64,000 bases of DNA from Stramonita haemastoma (GCA_030674155.1 CM060329.1:29629682-29693681); one strand, 5' to 3'; positions 1 through 11,690 are shown, numbered from the stretch's first letter. Translations and numbers: made by a program. Notes: a model not told the origin generated them from the sequence alone.

Positions 1-32
1 TGCGTGTTTGGGGGGGGTGTGAGTGTGTGTGT

Positions 33-66
<34 letters not shown>

Positions 67-96
67 GTGTTTTGTGTGTGTGTTTGCGTGTTTGCG

Positions 97-186
<90 letters not shown>
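1..186. repeat. (GT)n microsatellite
   Basis: Nearly pure GT dinucleotides with a few interruptions (TTTTGTGTTTTG, GCGTGTTTGCG) before an uninterrupted tract from about 101 to 186. The window starts inside it. The cysteine/valine open frames across it are translations of the repeat. Confidence 0.97.
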
Positions 187-188
<2 letters not shown>

Positions 189-334
189 TTTGGGTTTTTT
201 TTTTGTTGTTTTCGCTCTCCCCCTTTTATCTAAACTTATGTTTTATGAGACTATTTTGATGCTAGATGGTGGTGGATTGATGTTCAGTCATTTAGCCTCA
301 TTATATTCTCATGTTTGCTCTTTAATTATTGCGC

Positions 335-382
<48 letters not shown>

Positions 383-1440
383 TGTGGTGTGTGTGGTGTG
401 TGGTGGTGTGTGTGTGTGTGGTGTGTGTTGTGTGTGTGAGTTGGGTTTTTTTGTTGTTGTTGTTCTTTCCCCCTTTTATCAATTCATGTTTATGGGACTA
501 TTTTGATGTTAGATGGTGGTGGTTTGATGTTTCAGTCATTTAACCTCATCATATTTTCATTTTTGCTCTTTAATTATTGCGCCTTTTTTGTTTTTGTTTT
601 TTTTTTTTTAAATTTTGTTTTGTTTTGTTTTTGCTTTGTTTATTTTTTTGTTTTGTTTTGTTTTTGTTTTATTATTCAAATCAAAATCATCATTGATTCT
701 TACTCCAATTTTGTTTCTGAATGATGCCTTTTTATAACATTACCTTAATATTGTATCTCTGTCGTATTCCTTACCTGTTGTTGTTGTTCTTTCCCCTCTT
801 TTATCAAAAACTTATGTTTTTGGGACTATTTTGATGATAGATGATGGTGGATTGATGTTTCTAGTCATTTAAACCTCATCATATTCTCATGTTTACTCTT
901 TAATTAATTGCGCCTTTTTTTTGTTTTTTTTTGTTTTTGTTTGTTTTTTTGTTTTTCTTGCTTTTTTTATTCAACTCAAAATCATCATTGATTCTTACTT
1001 CTCATTTTCGTTTCTGAATCAGTGACTTTTATAACATTACCGTAATATTGTATCTCTGTGTTAATTCTTGCCTGTTGTTTGATGCTTGGTATGGTTCCTT
1101 ACTTTTGGTATTTGGATCATTATAATTGTTGATTTATTTATATTTTTATTGGCAGTATCTCCCCCCCCTCCAATATTAGTTTTTAAAAAAAATTTCCCCC
1201 CGTTTATCCCAATGTATGAGTTATATCACATGTAAACTTTTGACAGATGGTGGTGGATTGATGTTTCCAGTTGTTTATTTCATCTTGTTCTCTTGTTTGC
1301 TCTTTACCTATTAACACTTTTCTATTCTTCCATAATCAAAATCTTTTATTGTGACTTCTGATTTTGTCTTCTGATCGAGTGCATTTTATTACCTTATCAT
1401 ATATAGTGTCCTTATTCTTGTGTGTTGCTTGGTACTGCCC
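187..1440. repeat. Degenerate tandem repeat, four copies of a 250-400 bp unit
   Basis: Four homologous blocks follow one another. The landmark GATGGTGGTGG recurs near 265, 512, 843 and 1246. In each copy it is preceded by a C-rich then TTTTATC segment and followed by TTGATGTTtCAGTCATTTA-like and TGTTTGCTCTTTA sequence. A second landmark, AAAATCATCATTGATTCTTA, is near 680 and 980. Spacing (247, 331, 403) varies mainly because of embedded (GT)n (341-437) and T-rich tracts. No coding potential is seen. Confidence 0.85.
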
Positions 1441-1480
1441 TAAAATTTTTATTGTTTAGTACTTTTCATCTTGATGTATC

Positions 1481-1575
1481 CCTGAAAAGGGCGGGGACTG
1501 GATTAAAAAAGCACACGAGTGCTTATCTATTATCCTCGAATAAAATACTTTGCCTTGCCTTGCCTTGCCTTGCCT
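1481..1575 (+). mobile_element. S1 SINE, 3' end with pentanucleotide tail
   Basis: This is the 3' terminal part of the main SINE family of the window (S1): GGGACTGGATTAAAAAAGC, then the self-complementary GCACACGAGTGC, then TATCCTCGAATAAAATAC and a tail of (CCTTG)n units. It is the only copy here that shows the true 3' end with AATAAA and its tail. It is 5'-truncated, as expected for target-primed reverse transcription. The tail runs directly into a (CT)n tract. Confidence 0.8.
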
Positions 1576-1580
1576 CCTCT

Positions 1581-1632
<52 letters not shown>

Positions 1633-1685
1633 TCTCTCCCCTCTCTCTCCTCTCTCTCCCTCTCTCTCCTCTCTCTCTCCCCTCT

Positions 1686-1735
<50 letters not shown>

Positions 1736-1765
1736 CTCTCCTCTCTCTCTCTCCCTCTCTCGCTG
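1576..1765. repeat. (CT)n microsatellite
   Basis: CT dinucleotides with CC and CA interruptions starting at the end of the SINE tail. Ser/Leu/Pro-rich open frames here are translations of it. Confidence 0.97.
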
Positions 1766-1773
1766 AAATGAAT

Positions 1774-1774
1774 G

Positions 1775-1856
<82 letters not shown>

Positions 1857-1952
1857 TCTTTAACCGTTTTTCAATTAATTGGCTAACAAATGAATTGATT
1901 TAAAAGTTTTTAAATTATTGTAAATGTTGTGTGAATGTGTGTGTGTGTGTGT

Positions 1953-2048
<96 letters not shown>

Positions 2049-2063
2049 TGTGTGTGTGTGTGT
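1774..2063. repeat. Two (GT)n microsatellites
   Basis: Tracts at 1774-1855 and 1936-2063 are separated by about 80 bases of ordinary AT-rich sequence. Confidence 0.97.
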
Positions 2064-2069
2064 TGTTCT

Positions 2070-2560
2070 GTTTAGTCCAATTCCCTACTGTTCTGTACTG
2101 TTCCGTACTGTTTTGTTCTGTTCTGTTTTGCTCTGTTCTGTTCTGCTCTGTTCTGCTCTGCTCTGTTCTGCTCTGCTCTGTTCTGCTCTGCTCTGTTCTG
2201 TTCTGTTCTGCTCTGTTCTGCTCTGTTCTGTTCTATTCTACTCTGCTCTGCTCTGTTCTGTTCTGCTCTGCTCTGTTCTGTTCTGTTCTGTTCTGTTCTG
2301 TTCTGTTCTGCTCTGTTCTGTTCTGTTCTGCTCTGCTCTGTTCTGTTCTGCTCTGTTCTGCTCTTTTGCTCTGTTCTGCTCTGCTTCCTGCTCTGCTCTG
2401 TTCTGTTCTGTTCTGCTCTGCTCTGTTCTGCTCTGATCTGCTCTGCTCGTCTGCTCTGTTCTGTTCTGTTTGTTCGTTCTGTTCTGTTCTGTCTTTCTGT
2501 TCTGTCTGCTCTGTTCTGTTCTGTTCTGTTCTGCTCTGTTCTGTTCCTTTCAATTCTGTT
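2070..2560. repeat. Pentanucleotide (TTCTG/CTCTG)n satellite
   Basis: About 490 bases of five-base units that alternate between TTCTG and CTCTG, so only one position varies. The period is not a multiple of three but has few stops, which explains long spurious frames on both strands (CSVLF-type on plus, NRTEQ-type on minus). The last ~100 bases are degenerate. Confidence 0.97.
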
Positions 2561-2599
2561 CTGTTTTTATTTGAGCAGTTGTCTGGTTTTCTCACTCCC

Positions 2600-2880
2600 C
2601 CCCCCCCTCCCCCCCCCTTCTTTACTCACTCCCACCCATTTAGGCTCAATAATGTGTTCCCCCAAATCCTACCTGCTATCCTCCCTTACCATCTCGTAAG
2701 GTTGGATCATGGAGTATGGCTGCCTTTTGTGGCTAGATATTAAAGAAAAAAACAAAAAATCACCAGTACATGCGAACTTCTTATTCAGCGTATACTCGAC
2801 CATCTCACAATGATTCCTGTGTCCATTGTAGTGAGACAAGACAGAATTACTATTCTGATCTAAAGCTGTGGAACGCCCAA
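2600..2880. other. Short non-repetitive stretch between satellites
   Basis: Ordinary-complexity sequence with no open frame of note. It starts after C-rich runs at about 2597-2619. A GGATCATGGAGTATGGCTGCC segment near 2703 is the most structured part. I see no gene. Confidence 0.5.
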
Positions 2881-2970
2881 CAACAGCAACAACAACAACA
2901 ACAACACACACACACACACCACCACACACACACACACACACACAACAACACACACACACACACCACCACC
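2879..2970. repeat. (CAA)n then (CA)n compound microsatellite
   Basis: CAACAACAGCAACAA units pass into CA units with CCA interruptions. Confidence 0.95.
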
Positions 2971-2989
2971 CCCTAACCCCCCAACCCAA

Positions 2990-3604
<615 letters not shown>

Positions 3605-3716
3605 AAATCCTCTTATGACTGGCTTTTAAGCTCCTGCTGTTTTCCAAATCTGTTTCAAACTTGTGTTTTTTTTTTCTTTTTTCAACTATAATTACTTGCT
3701 TCACATTCAACTCTTT

Positions 3717-3862
3717 CTTTTCTGTCTGTCTGTCTGTCTGTCCGTCTGTCTGTCTGTCTGTCTGTCTTTCTTTCTTTCTTTCTGTCTGTCTGTCTGTCTG
3801 TCTTTCGGTCTTTCTTTCTTCCTTTCTTTCTATCTTCCTGTCTTTCTTTCTTTCTTTCTTTT
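3717..3862. repeat. (TCTG)n / (TTTC)n tetranucleotide tract
   Basis: TCTG units give way to TTTC units, return to TCTG, and end in TTTC. Confidence 0.95.
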
Positions 3863-4038
3863 CCCGTCCTGGACTTGCCCCCAAAACACTGCTCATTATT
3901 TTTCACCTCTGTAATTTGGTGTCAAAGGCTTATTGTTCTGGTGTAGTTTACTCTTTGATTTATCCTCTTCTTGTGCACCCCCCCTCTCTGCCCCCATTCC
4001 TTACAATCCCCATCCCTGCAGCCCATCTCCAATCCACC

Positions 4039-4089
4039 AACCCCCCCCCCCCCCCCCCTCTCTCTCTCTCTCTCCTCCTCTCTCCTCTC

Positions 4090-4178
<89 letters not shown>
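4039..4178. repeat. Poly-C then (CT)n microsatellite
   Basis: A run of about 20 C is followed by interrupted then pure CT repeat. Confidence 0.95.
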
Positions 4179-4181
<3 letters not shown>

Positions 4182-4289
4182 GTAATAGGTTATGATTTGT
4201 TCTTTCAGACCCTGGTCCTCCAGGTCTCCTATGTAACTTGATCTGTCCTTGTTCTCCTCTTAATGACTTGCTCTTCAATTCCTGCTCAT

Positions 4290-4536
4290 TACGTGCACGC
4301 ACGCGCGCGCGCATCCATGCACGCACACACGCCATATCACAGTCACGTGTGTGAACGGAAGTACTCTTGTTTGTGCACGCGCGCGCATAGCGCATGCACA
4401 CACACACGCACACACACACACACACACACGTACATGTACGCTCGCATGCACGCATACATCACACATACACACATGCACACGTACGCACGCAAACACGCAC
4501 GGGCACGCACGCACGCATACACCGCGCGCGCGCGCG

Positions 4537-4619
<83 letters not shown>

Positions 4620-4620
4620 C
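4290..4620. repeat. Alternating (CA)n/(CG)n tract, left arm of inverted pair
   Basis: Alternating purine-pyrimidine DNA mixing CA, CG and TA steps, including GCGCGCGCGC runs at about 4304, 4380 and 4523. Its reverse complement recurs at 4707-5107. Strict alternation with CG steps is the classical Z-DNA-forming pattern. Confidence 0.9.
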
Positions 4621-4705
4621 ACACCAGAGGAAAATCCTCTTGAACGAGATTCGAACCCGATCACGGCCGCATCACTCTGACCACCAGGTTCTCCCGTCCC
4701 CCGTT

Positions 4706-4706
<1 letters not shown>
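4621..4706 (-). mobile_element. S1 SINE, tRNA-like head only
   Basis: Read on the minus strand this gives a GGTGGTCAGAGTG segment followed by GGGTTCGAATCTC (B-box-like) and CAAGAGGATTTTCCT, the head and start of the body of the S1 SINE. It lies exactly between the CA/CG arm and the GT arm, so the rest of the element has been replaced by dinucleotide repeats. Confidence 0.7.
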
Positions 4707-4785
<79 letters not shown>

Positions 4786-4939
4786 AGCGCGCGCGCGTGC
4801 GTGCGTGCGTGCGTGTGTACATGCGTTTGTACGCGTGTGTGTGTGTGTGTGTGTGTGTGCGTGCGTACGTGCATGCGTGCGCGCGCGCGTGCGTGCGTGT
4901 ACGCGTGCGTGCGTGTGTGCGTGTGTGCATGCGTGTGCA

Positions 4940-4991
<52 letters not shown>

Positions 4992-5005
4992 TGTGGTGTT
5001 TGTGT

Positions 5006-5057
<52 letters not shown>

Positions 5058-5064
5058 GTGTGGT

Positions 5065-5107
<43 letters not shown>
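4707..5107. repeat. (GT)n/(GC)n tract, right arm of inverted pair
   Basis: GT repeat with GCGCGCGCG and GCGTGCGTGCG segments near 4785-4920, then almost pure GT to 5107. It is complementary in style and composition to 4290-4620. Confidence 0.95.
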
Positions 5108-5109
<2 letters not shown>

Positions 5110-5282
5110 AATTACATATGATTCACAGCAATCATTGTCAGACAAACTGGCTAGCAACACCCAGACAGGCTGGGTGAAACTGCTTGCCAAGAAAAAGATT
5201 TTTTTTTTTTGATGGTGTAGGCCTATGAGATTTGTCACATAAAGAAATAATGGCATTCTTTCTTTTTTTTAATTCTTATATA

Positions 5283-5590
5283 TCGAGGATAATGGAAAAG
5301 GCACTCATGTGCTTTTTACATCCTGTCCCCGTGTGTATGCAGTTTGGTAAATCTTGTCATCTGTTCCCACTGGCACACAATGGCCTACTCTTACAAAAAG
5401 CGGAACAGGATTTAACGTGTGCGTAAAATGTTCTGCGTGCGTTCGCACACGGAGCCTCGGTTTATAGTTTCATTCGAAGGACTTTTGGGGAGAGTAGAGT
5501 CAGCACTGGTGTTAACTCCACCCCCCCCAGGGAAAAATCCCCTCGAACGGGAATCGAACCATGGGTCGTCAGATTGCGATCGCAATGCTC
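5283..5590 (-). mobile_element. S1 SINE, near-complete copy
   Basis: On the minus strand a tRNA-like head (GGTTCGATTCCCGTTCGAGG, containing a B box) leads to a body with GCGAACGCACGCAGAACAT, GTGGGAACAGATGACAAG and the 3' signature GCACATGAGTGC near 5305. The same sequence recurs about twenty times in the window. The head is followed by a (C)9 run in place of the CCTGGAGTTAAC junction of other copies. Role: a non-autonomous, RNA polymerase III-type retroelement mobilised by a LINE (known for SINEs, inferred here). Confidence 0.85.
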
Positions 5591-5599
5591 TCATAATAA

Positions 5600-6268
5600 T
5601 GAGAGACTAGGACTTTGAGGCTGACAGTTATAATGTAAACACGTTCCCAAATTAGCTAAAGTGCATGTACCACCTAGATATTTGTTCAAATATGTTTGCT
5701 GTTTGTTTATCTGTTGCTATTGTTTGTTCATGTACGAACATGATTTTGTCTCTTTAATCATTTTTTTTAAAGTCTATTTTACAGTATAATGTACTGTTTT
5801 TGCTCTAAACTTAAATAATCTGAGATATTTCATGTCAAAGAGGTTGTTTGTGCCATGCAGTCCTGCTCAACTTCTCCAAAATAATCGTTTTCAGGATTTT
5901 AGTGCTCTGACAGTTACGACCTACGCACAGAGCACCTCCCTCGTAGCATAGGAAATAATGACTACTCCAAGAGTTGTCTTTCCTTCCTGGACTCAGCGCG
6001 TGTTTACAAGCGTGATAAGTTTTCATCGGATTCATGTTGTTATTGTTTACAAATCCCATTTGCTATGTGTCTTGTGATCCGAAACGGCGAAGAAAGAGGC
6101 CTCGAAAAAGAACCTATGTCATTGAAATAGCTGGTCAAAATAAGGAAAAGGCGACGACGAATTGAGGTAGTCCTCATGTGCGCTTGTAATATGTTACTCT
6201 CAGAAGTCAGCGACTCGTGTGTCGACTCTACTCATTCTGTGTCTGAATCATGTGAATGTGTTCATTGG

Positions 6269-6270
<2 letters not shown>
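5600..6270. other. Ordinary-complexity sequence, possible unique DNA
   Basis: One of the few stretches without repeats, and richer in CG than its surroundings near 6000-6230. A frame around 6064-6162 reads a basic run (RRRKRPRKR), and a second, shifted frame follows with KRRRR. Neither has a family match I recognise and each is short. It could be an exon fragment or a decayed transposon; this is not established. Confidence 0.4.

Positions 6271-6299
<29 letters not shown>
6271..6299. repeat. Poly-C run of 29
   Basis: Uninterrupted C29. It is the complement of the G38 run 78 bases downstream. Confidence 0.97.
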
Positions 6300-6301
<2 letters not shown>

Positions 6302-6377
6302 CAACACTCACTGATATTGGGGTAAAACTGGTTGATTTATATGCGGTATTGTGCAAGAGAGTTGCAATGAAACCAAA

Positions 6378-6415
<38 letters not shown>
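6378..6415. repeat. Poly-G run of 38
   Basis: Uninterrupted G38. With the upstream C29 it forms an inverted homopolymer pair around a 78-base loop. Confidence 0.97.
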
Positions 6416-6416
<1 letters not shown>

Positions 6417-6419
6417 GGC

Positions 6420-6960
6420 TGACATTAAGAAGAATAATTATTATGCAGTGAGGAAGAAGATGGAAAGAGGATTTTCCTTGCAAAAAGTTACTTTGCAGGT
6501 GGTTATAATTAATGTGCAACAAGCAACCTAGTAATGTTTTGTTTAAAACTTATATTTTGCTTTAGGATCTTCTAGGAAAATAACATTTTTACTTCATATT
6601 TTCCTGCATAACTTTTTTTTGTTTTAATTCACTGCTTTAATTTTTTTTTAATTTTGCTTGTTGAAGTAACATGTATTGTGTGCATTTTTTGTTCTAGACC
6701 TGTGCATGAGCAAACATGCTTTATATCAAATTTGATGTGCAAATTGTGAACGTTCATGTATTTGATATGTTATTCTCTAGAAAGTGCAATTACCATTTTC
6801 TTTCTTTTTCTTTTTTTTTTTTTGTTGTTATCATGTCAGTTTTCACAGGCTGTTGCCAGTATTTGGCCTCATTTTTTATGTCAGATTTAGATTGACAATT
6901 AACATTATATTTATTTTTCATTAATTCGCCCATATTCACTCTTCACTAGTCACTCTCAAT
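6420..6960. other. AT-rich sequence, nothing recognised
   Basis: AT-rich DNA with poly-T runs at 6600-6660 and 6800-6825. No gene or mobile element is recognised. Confidence 0.5.
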
Positions 6961-6966
6961 CACTCG

Positions 6967-7235
6967 CCACTCACTCACTCACTCACTCACTCACTCCTCT
7001 CTCTCTCTCTTTATTTTTTTTTTTTTTCTCATCTTCTTCAATCCACCCCACACACCACCACACCCTCACACAACACACTCACATACACTCACTCTACACC
7101 ACCACACACACCCACCACACACACACACACACACCAAGTACCCCACCCCAACACACACCACACACACACACCACACACACACACACACTCATACACACAC
7201 ATACACACTCTGTAAGTGTAACCCCTCCCCCCCCC

Positions 7236-7297
<62 letters not shown>

Positions 7298-7337
7298 ACA
7301 ACTGACAAAATAATTACTCACATACACACACACACAC

Positions 7338-7391
<54 letters not shown>

Positions 7392-7424
7392 AACTACAAA
7401 AGATATTTTTTTATACAACACATA

Positions 7425-7471
<47 letters not shown>

Positions 7472-7536
7472 CGCACAAAGTACATGTATATTTTTATATA
7501 ATATATATATATTTATATAATATATTCTATATGTAT

Positions 7537-7598
<62 letters not shown>

Positions 7599-7636
7599 AC
7601 ACACACACACACTGACACACACACACACACACACTG
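6967..7636. repeat. Compound microsatellite cluster: (ACTC)n, (CT)n, (CA)n blocks
   Basis: ACTC units at 6967-6997 and CT to about 7012. Then CA-rich blocks at 7040-7205, 7239-7297, 7320-7388, 7428-7470 and 7536-7635, the last with periodic CTGACA interruptions. A TA-rich bridge is at 7488-7530. Confidence 0.93.
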
Positions 7637-7890
7637 ACAGAAAAAAAGCAAAACTGACACACATCCAGAGCTCTTTTTTAAAAAATATGTTTTAAATAGT
7701 GTATCAGTTACATTCTTGCAATGTACCTTTTTTCTCTTTTTTTTTTTTTTTTTTGAAGTGCTGATATACTTTTTTTCTTTTTTTAAAAATCAGTTTCCTT
7801 ATTCATTGATTTGAGTTGTTGATGCCACATTTGAAGTGACAATGTAATTCTATAAATCTTTTAAATTTTGTTTTTACTGATAATTGTCTT

Positions 7891-8118
<228 letters not shown>

Positions 8119-8119
8119 A

Positions 8120-8736
8120 GAACCTTTTTTTCTTTCTTTTTTTTTTTTTTTTTTTGATTAAAGTGCTGTGTTGGGGGAAAATGCTGCTAAAGTTTTAAGG
8201 TAAATCATGTTTGAGACAAATTCATCTTTTCAGCTATTAATTTAATTAGTTATCAATAGAAGTTATACATGTAAACATTTAATATGCTTCTATTTCAATG
8301 CAAAGCTGAAAAGGGGCTTTTCTTTCTATGAAAAATCTTACCATAGCTACTGATTACTTCCTTTCTGACCGGACTCCCAGCTTGAGTTAGAACTTTACAT
8401 GTAGAATCAAGAATGTCTTTTTTTTTCTTCTTTTTTTTTTAAACATGTACTTCCAAAGGGATTGTACAGTGAAATGAATTCTGCCTTACCAATACCATAT
8501 CATGGTTCTCCCTGCTTGTCCCTGTCCTGAAAACTGTACCATTATTTTATGCAGTAGGACATTCAATAAACCAACACAGTATGGTTCAGAAGAGGAGAGA
8601 GAGGCTGGGAGTAGAAATCTTTGGTGAGCAGGACAGATTTTAATGTAACAAAAACAAAAACAAAAAAAACCACAGATTTTTTAAGGATATGAGAGAGATT
8701 TATTTTATTTACTTATTTTAATCTTTTATATGAGGA
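8120..8736. other. Ordinary AT-rich sequence
   Basis: No repeat family or gene is recognised. The only structure is poly-T at 8140-8155 and A-rich DNA at 8645-8670. Confidence 0.5.
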
Positions 8737-8962
8737 TAATGGAATAAGCACTTGTGTGCTTTTTTTTTCGTCCAGCCCCCATGTGTATGCAGTTTTGTAA
8801 ATTTTGTCATCTGTTCCCACCGGCAATGGCTTACTCCTTACGAAAAGCGGAACAGGATTCAACGTGTGGCAAGATGTTCTGTGTGTGTTCGCACACGGGG
8901 CCTCGGTTTACAGTCTCATCCGAAAGACTTTTGGGGAGAGTAGAGTCAGCACTGATGTAACT

Positions 8963-8965
<3 letters not shown>
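8737..8965 (-). mobile_element. S1 SINE lacking its tRNA head
   Basis: Body and 3' end of S1 on the minus strand (GGCCCCGTGTGCGAACACAC, GCACACAAGTGC near 8750). Beyond the GAGTTACATCAGTGCTGAC junction, the head is replaced by an (AG)n tract from 8966. Confidence 0.85.

Positions 8966-8996
<31 letters not shown>
8966..8996. repeat. (AG)n microsatellite at SINE boundary
   Basis: AG units begin exactly where the S1 tRNA-like head should start. Confidence 0.95.
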
Positions 8997-9000
<4 letters not shown>

Positions 9001-9197
9001 GGGTCACTTGCGGTCAAGTATACTTCCTCTGTGTGATCAACAATTTTATTCTCAATCGGTCATATGCCCGCTTTTCTTTTCTTTTTTTTACCCCCCCCCC
9101 TTCTGAAAAAAAAACGAACAAAAAACCCACCCCATACTGGGGCCTTACAGTAATGCGTAGGCATTAAATCGAGCCAGTCTAGCACCACGATGGCTTC

Positions 9198-9199
<2 letters not shown>

Positions 9200-9274
<75 letters not shown>
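9200..9274. repeat. (TA)n microsatellite
   Basis: Pure TA tract of about 75 bases. A G-run follows at 9348-9362. Confidence 0.97.
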
Positions 9275-9278
<4 letters not shown>

Positions 9279-9424
9279 TATATAGATTAACGAATGAATA
9301 AATGAATTGCCAATATAATCAAAAATACATCTTTTTATATAAAAAAGGGGGGGGGGGGGGGGTTCTTCGTTGAGAAGATTTGAAAACTAGAAAAGGAACA
9401 CACATAATCATAATAATGTTTTGT

Positions 9425-9560
9425 CGTTCCTCCGCTACAGCTCCGAGGTTCACCAATGTCGAGATTTTACATAATATATGCGACCGTTTTTATCCACCAT
9501 TAAGGTAGCCGCATTCCGCCTTTGGGGATGGTTAAAGGATTGAGCGCCTCAAAGTTGGTA
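9425..9560 (-). mobile_element. S2 repeat body fragment
   Basis: GCTACAGCTCCGAGGTTCACC, GAGATTTTACATA and CCATTAAGGTAGCCGCATTC match, in order, the S2 blocks inside the 10.6-58.3 kb region. It is the only S2 copy outside that region and lacks the tRNA-like end. Confidence 0.6.
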
Positions 9561-10570
9561 TAAATTATCTAGCTGATTGCCCTTTCAAGGCATTGCATAG
9601 TGATATTTATTCCACCGATTCGAAAGTAGCCTGGTGGAAAAATCACAGTCAATTTTGAGAACTCGTTTCTGATTGGTCACACACTGCGGACTCATGCTGC
9701 AAATGCAACGATGTGAGTTACTCCCCTTTAGCGAGATCCAGGGGTGAGGAAAACTGCCAATACGGTGGTGATAGCTTGAACATTGGTAAGTGTTCGCTGC
9801 TGGAAAAAATAAATGTTGCTTCAAAACTACGATCAGCGTGAACGCTTCTTTTTTTTTGCGTTTGACGAAGTATTGTTTTGAGTTTTACACGCATGTTATG
9901 CTGAACTTCTTGACCAGCTGCCCTGCACAAATACCCGGGCGGACATTTTGAAAATGAGAACCGGTTTAGAAAGTCGGCTCCAAGTCCAAGTATATGAGCC
10001 TTAGGCCTACCTGACAATACTTATCATTGCACCACTGCTGAAGATCCATTTTCCTTGACATTACTGTTTGCGTGAGAACTGAGAGGAAAAGAAGACTGTT
10101 CTTTAGCCTACCGAAAATATACCGATGTAGCCTGATAAAAGGAGTTGATGAACAAATCGATGCATACACCATCAGAAAACCCATGTTTTTAATATATATA
10201 TCCTATCAGTTCGTATTCTTTCAATTTTTTAGTCCCACCAACATTGTCATATTGTTTCCTAGTGAAAGTTGCAAAGGCCTTGAATGGGACCTGGGGTCAT
10301 AAAGCAAAGTTTCTGGCTGTTATAGGCCATGCCCATTAGGGATTAGATCAGTTTCCTTGCAAAGTTGACGCACAACACGCATACATGCACACAAATAAGC
10401 AGCTATTTGATGTATTTGAACTTGCATGGCTGCCAAACATATTAAGATCCACGAAGCCACAGAAACCAGCCGTTGTATGCATCAGAAAAAAATAATAGAA
10501 TGAAAAGATAAAGTTACGAAACTTGGTGATAGAATAAAATATGGATCTATCTCTCTGTGACATACCAAAG
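9560..10570. other. Ordinary-complexity, possibly unique DNA
   Basis: No tandem repeat or known element is seen. Minus-strand frames at 9585-9824, 9718-10017 and 9966-10184 are overlapping, short and without recognisable domains. The left edge of the higher-order repeat lies at the end of this stretch. Confidence 0.45.
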
Positions 10571-10776
10571 ATAACACTCATAGTATCTTGCCTGAACAAC
10601 ATCACCCTCAAGACTTTTATCAACACCAGGGTTTCACCACTAGGACTTCATCAACACTAGGACTCCATGTGTCAACTTTTACATGTTCCTGCAAGGCATA
10701 GTTCTTTGTTCTCACATTGTTCTGTTAACAACCACTATTCGTATTCTCTATTTTTATACTGCAATACGTTTTACCT

Positions 10777-10816
<40 letters not shown>
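10570..10816 (+). mobile_element. Left-edge RT-remnant module with minisatellite and (CT)n
   Basis: CTTGCCTGAACAACATCACC and GGACTTCATCAACACTAGG are followed by TTCCTGCAAGGCATAGTTCT, the start of the RT-core remnant of class 5, and by (CT)n at 10780-10816. The same order is found at 42845-43074 and 32150-32363. This places the start of the amplified region here. Confidence 0.7.
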
Positions 10817-10818
<2 letters not shown>

Positions 10819-10839
10819 TCGCTCGCTCGCTCGCTTCCT

Positions 10840-10910
10840 CGCATTGGCTCATCCCAGACCATCAGCACTTGAGTGTAACACTCTAACCACTAGGCAGTCT
10901 TGCCCTCAAT
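10840..10910 (-). mobile_element. S1 SINE head fragment
   Basis: CTCTAACCACTAGGCAGTCTTGCCCTCA is the reverse complement of the A-box end of S1; the same block is at 54590-54637. The GCTC tetramers (10817-10833) adjoin it. Confidence 0.65.
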
Positions 10911-10916
10911 ATTATA

Positions 10917-11180
10917 TATTAACATTTTTAGATGTAAAAATCTCATATAAAAATGAGTGTTTTCTGCATCGAAGTTATGATATATATTAATGCTAGCTGT
11001 AATGCACCATTTTCTGTGGTGATTTTTTCATATTTTTAAGAAATCTTGTTACTTTTGTGATTTAATGTACATATTTTTTTCTGGTTTGAGATAACACATT
11101 CATGATTTTTATCATCCTCAGGACTTCAAAACTTGACCATCCCATCATCTTTCCCAAGTCTTCAGTACCTGCATCGTTGC
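10917..11180. other. Conserved spacer preceding the unit-edge satellite
   Basis: About 260 bases homologous to 54650-54920, sharing CACCATTTTCTGTG, CATTCATGA.TTTTATCAT and CTCAGGACTTCAAAACTTGAC. Nothing coding is seen. Confidence 0.7.
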
Positions 11181-11690
11181 CAAGACTTCATCAACTCTGA
11201 GACTCTTTCAACATCAAAACTTAAATTCACCAAGATTTCTTCAACATCAAGACTTCATCAACACCATGACTTCATCATCACCAAGACTTTATCAACACAA
11301 AGACTTCACCAACACCAGGACTTCATCATCACCAAGATGTCTCAACATCAAGACTTCATCAGCATCAAGACTTCATCAACATCAAGACTTCATCATCACC
11401 AAGACTTCAGAACTTCATCAACATCAAGACTTCAACACCAAGACTTCAACACCAAGAATTCATAAACACCAAGACTTCATCATCACCAAGACTTCATTAT
11501 CACCAAGAGTTCATCATCACCAAGACTTCATCATCACCAAGACTTCATCATCACCAAGACTTCCATCAAGGCAAGGACTTCATTATAAAGGCAAAGACAT
11601 CATCAACACCAAAGACTTCATCATCATCATCACCAAGACTTTGTCATCACTAGGACTTTTTTAATGCAGATTTTGTTTAGAATTCAACAA
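11180..11690. repeat. GGACTTC-type minisatellite (CATCACCAAGACTT units)
   Basis: 17-20-base units around CATCATCACCAAGACTT with CAACATCAAGACTT variants. All three plus frames are partly open because the period is not a multiple of three. Confidence 0.9.

Noticed and set aside
4..543. Cysteine/valine-rich frames (CVCVC) here and at 1924-2436, 4275-5177 and 7089-8117
   Set aside because: Direct translations of (GT)n/(CA)n; no codon bias, conservation or gene structure.
1931..2743. 270-codon frame CSVLFCSVLL
   Set aside because: Translation of the TTCTG/CTCTG pentamer, open only because the pentamer lacks stop codons in any frame.
9585..10184. Overlapping minus-strand frames in unique DNA
   Set aside because: Short, overlapping in different frames, and with no recognisable domain or start context.
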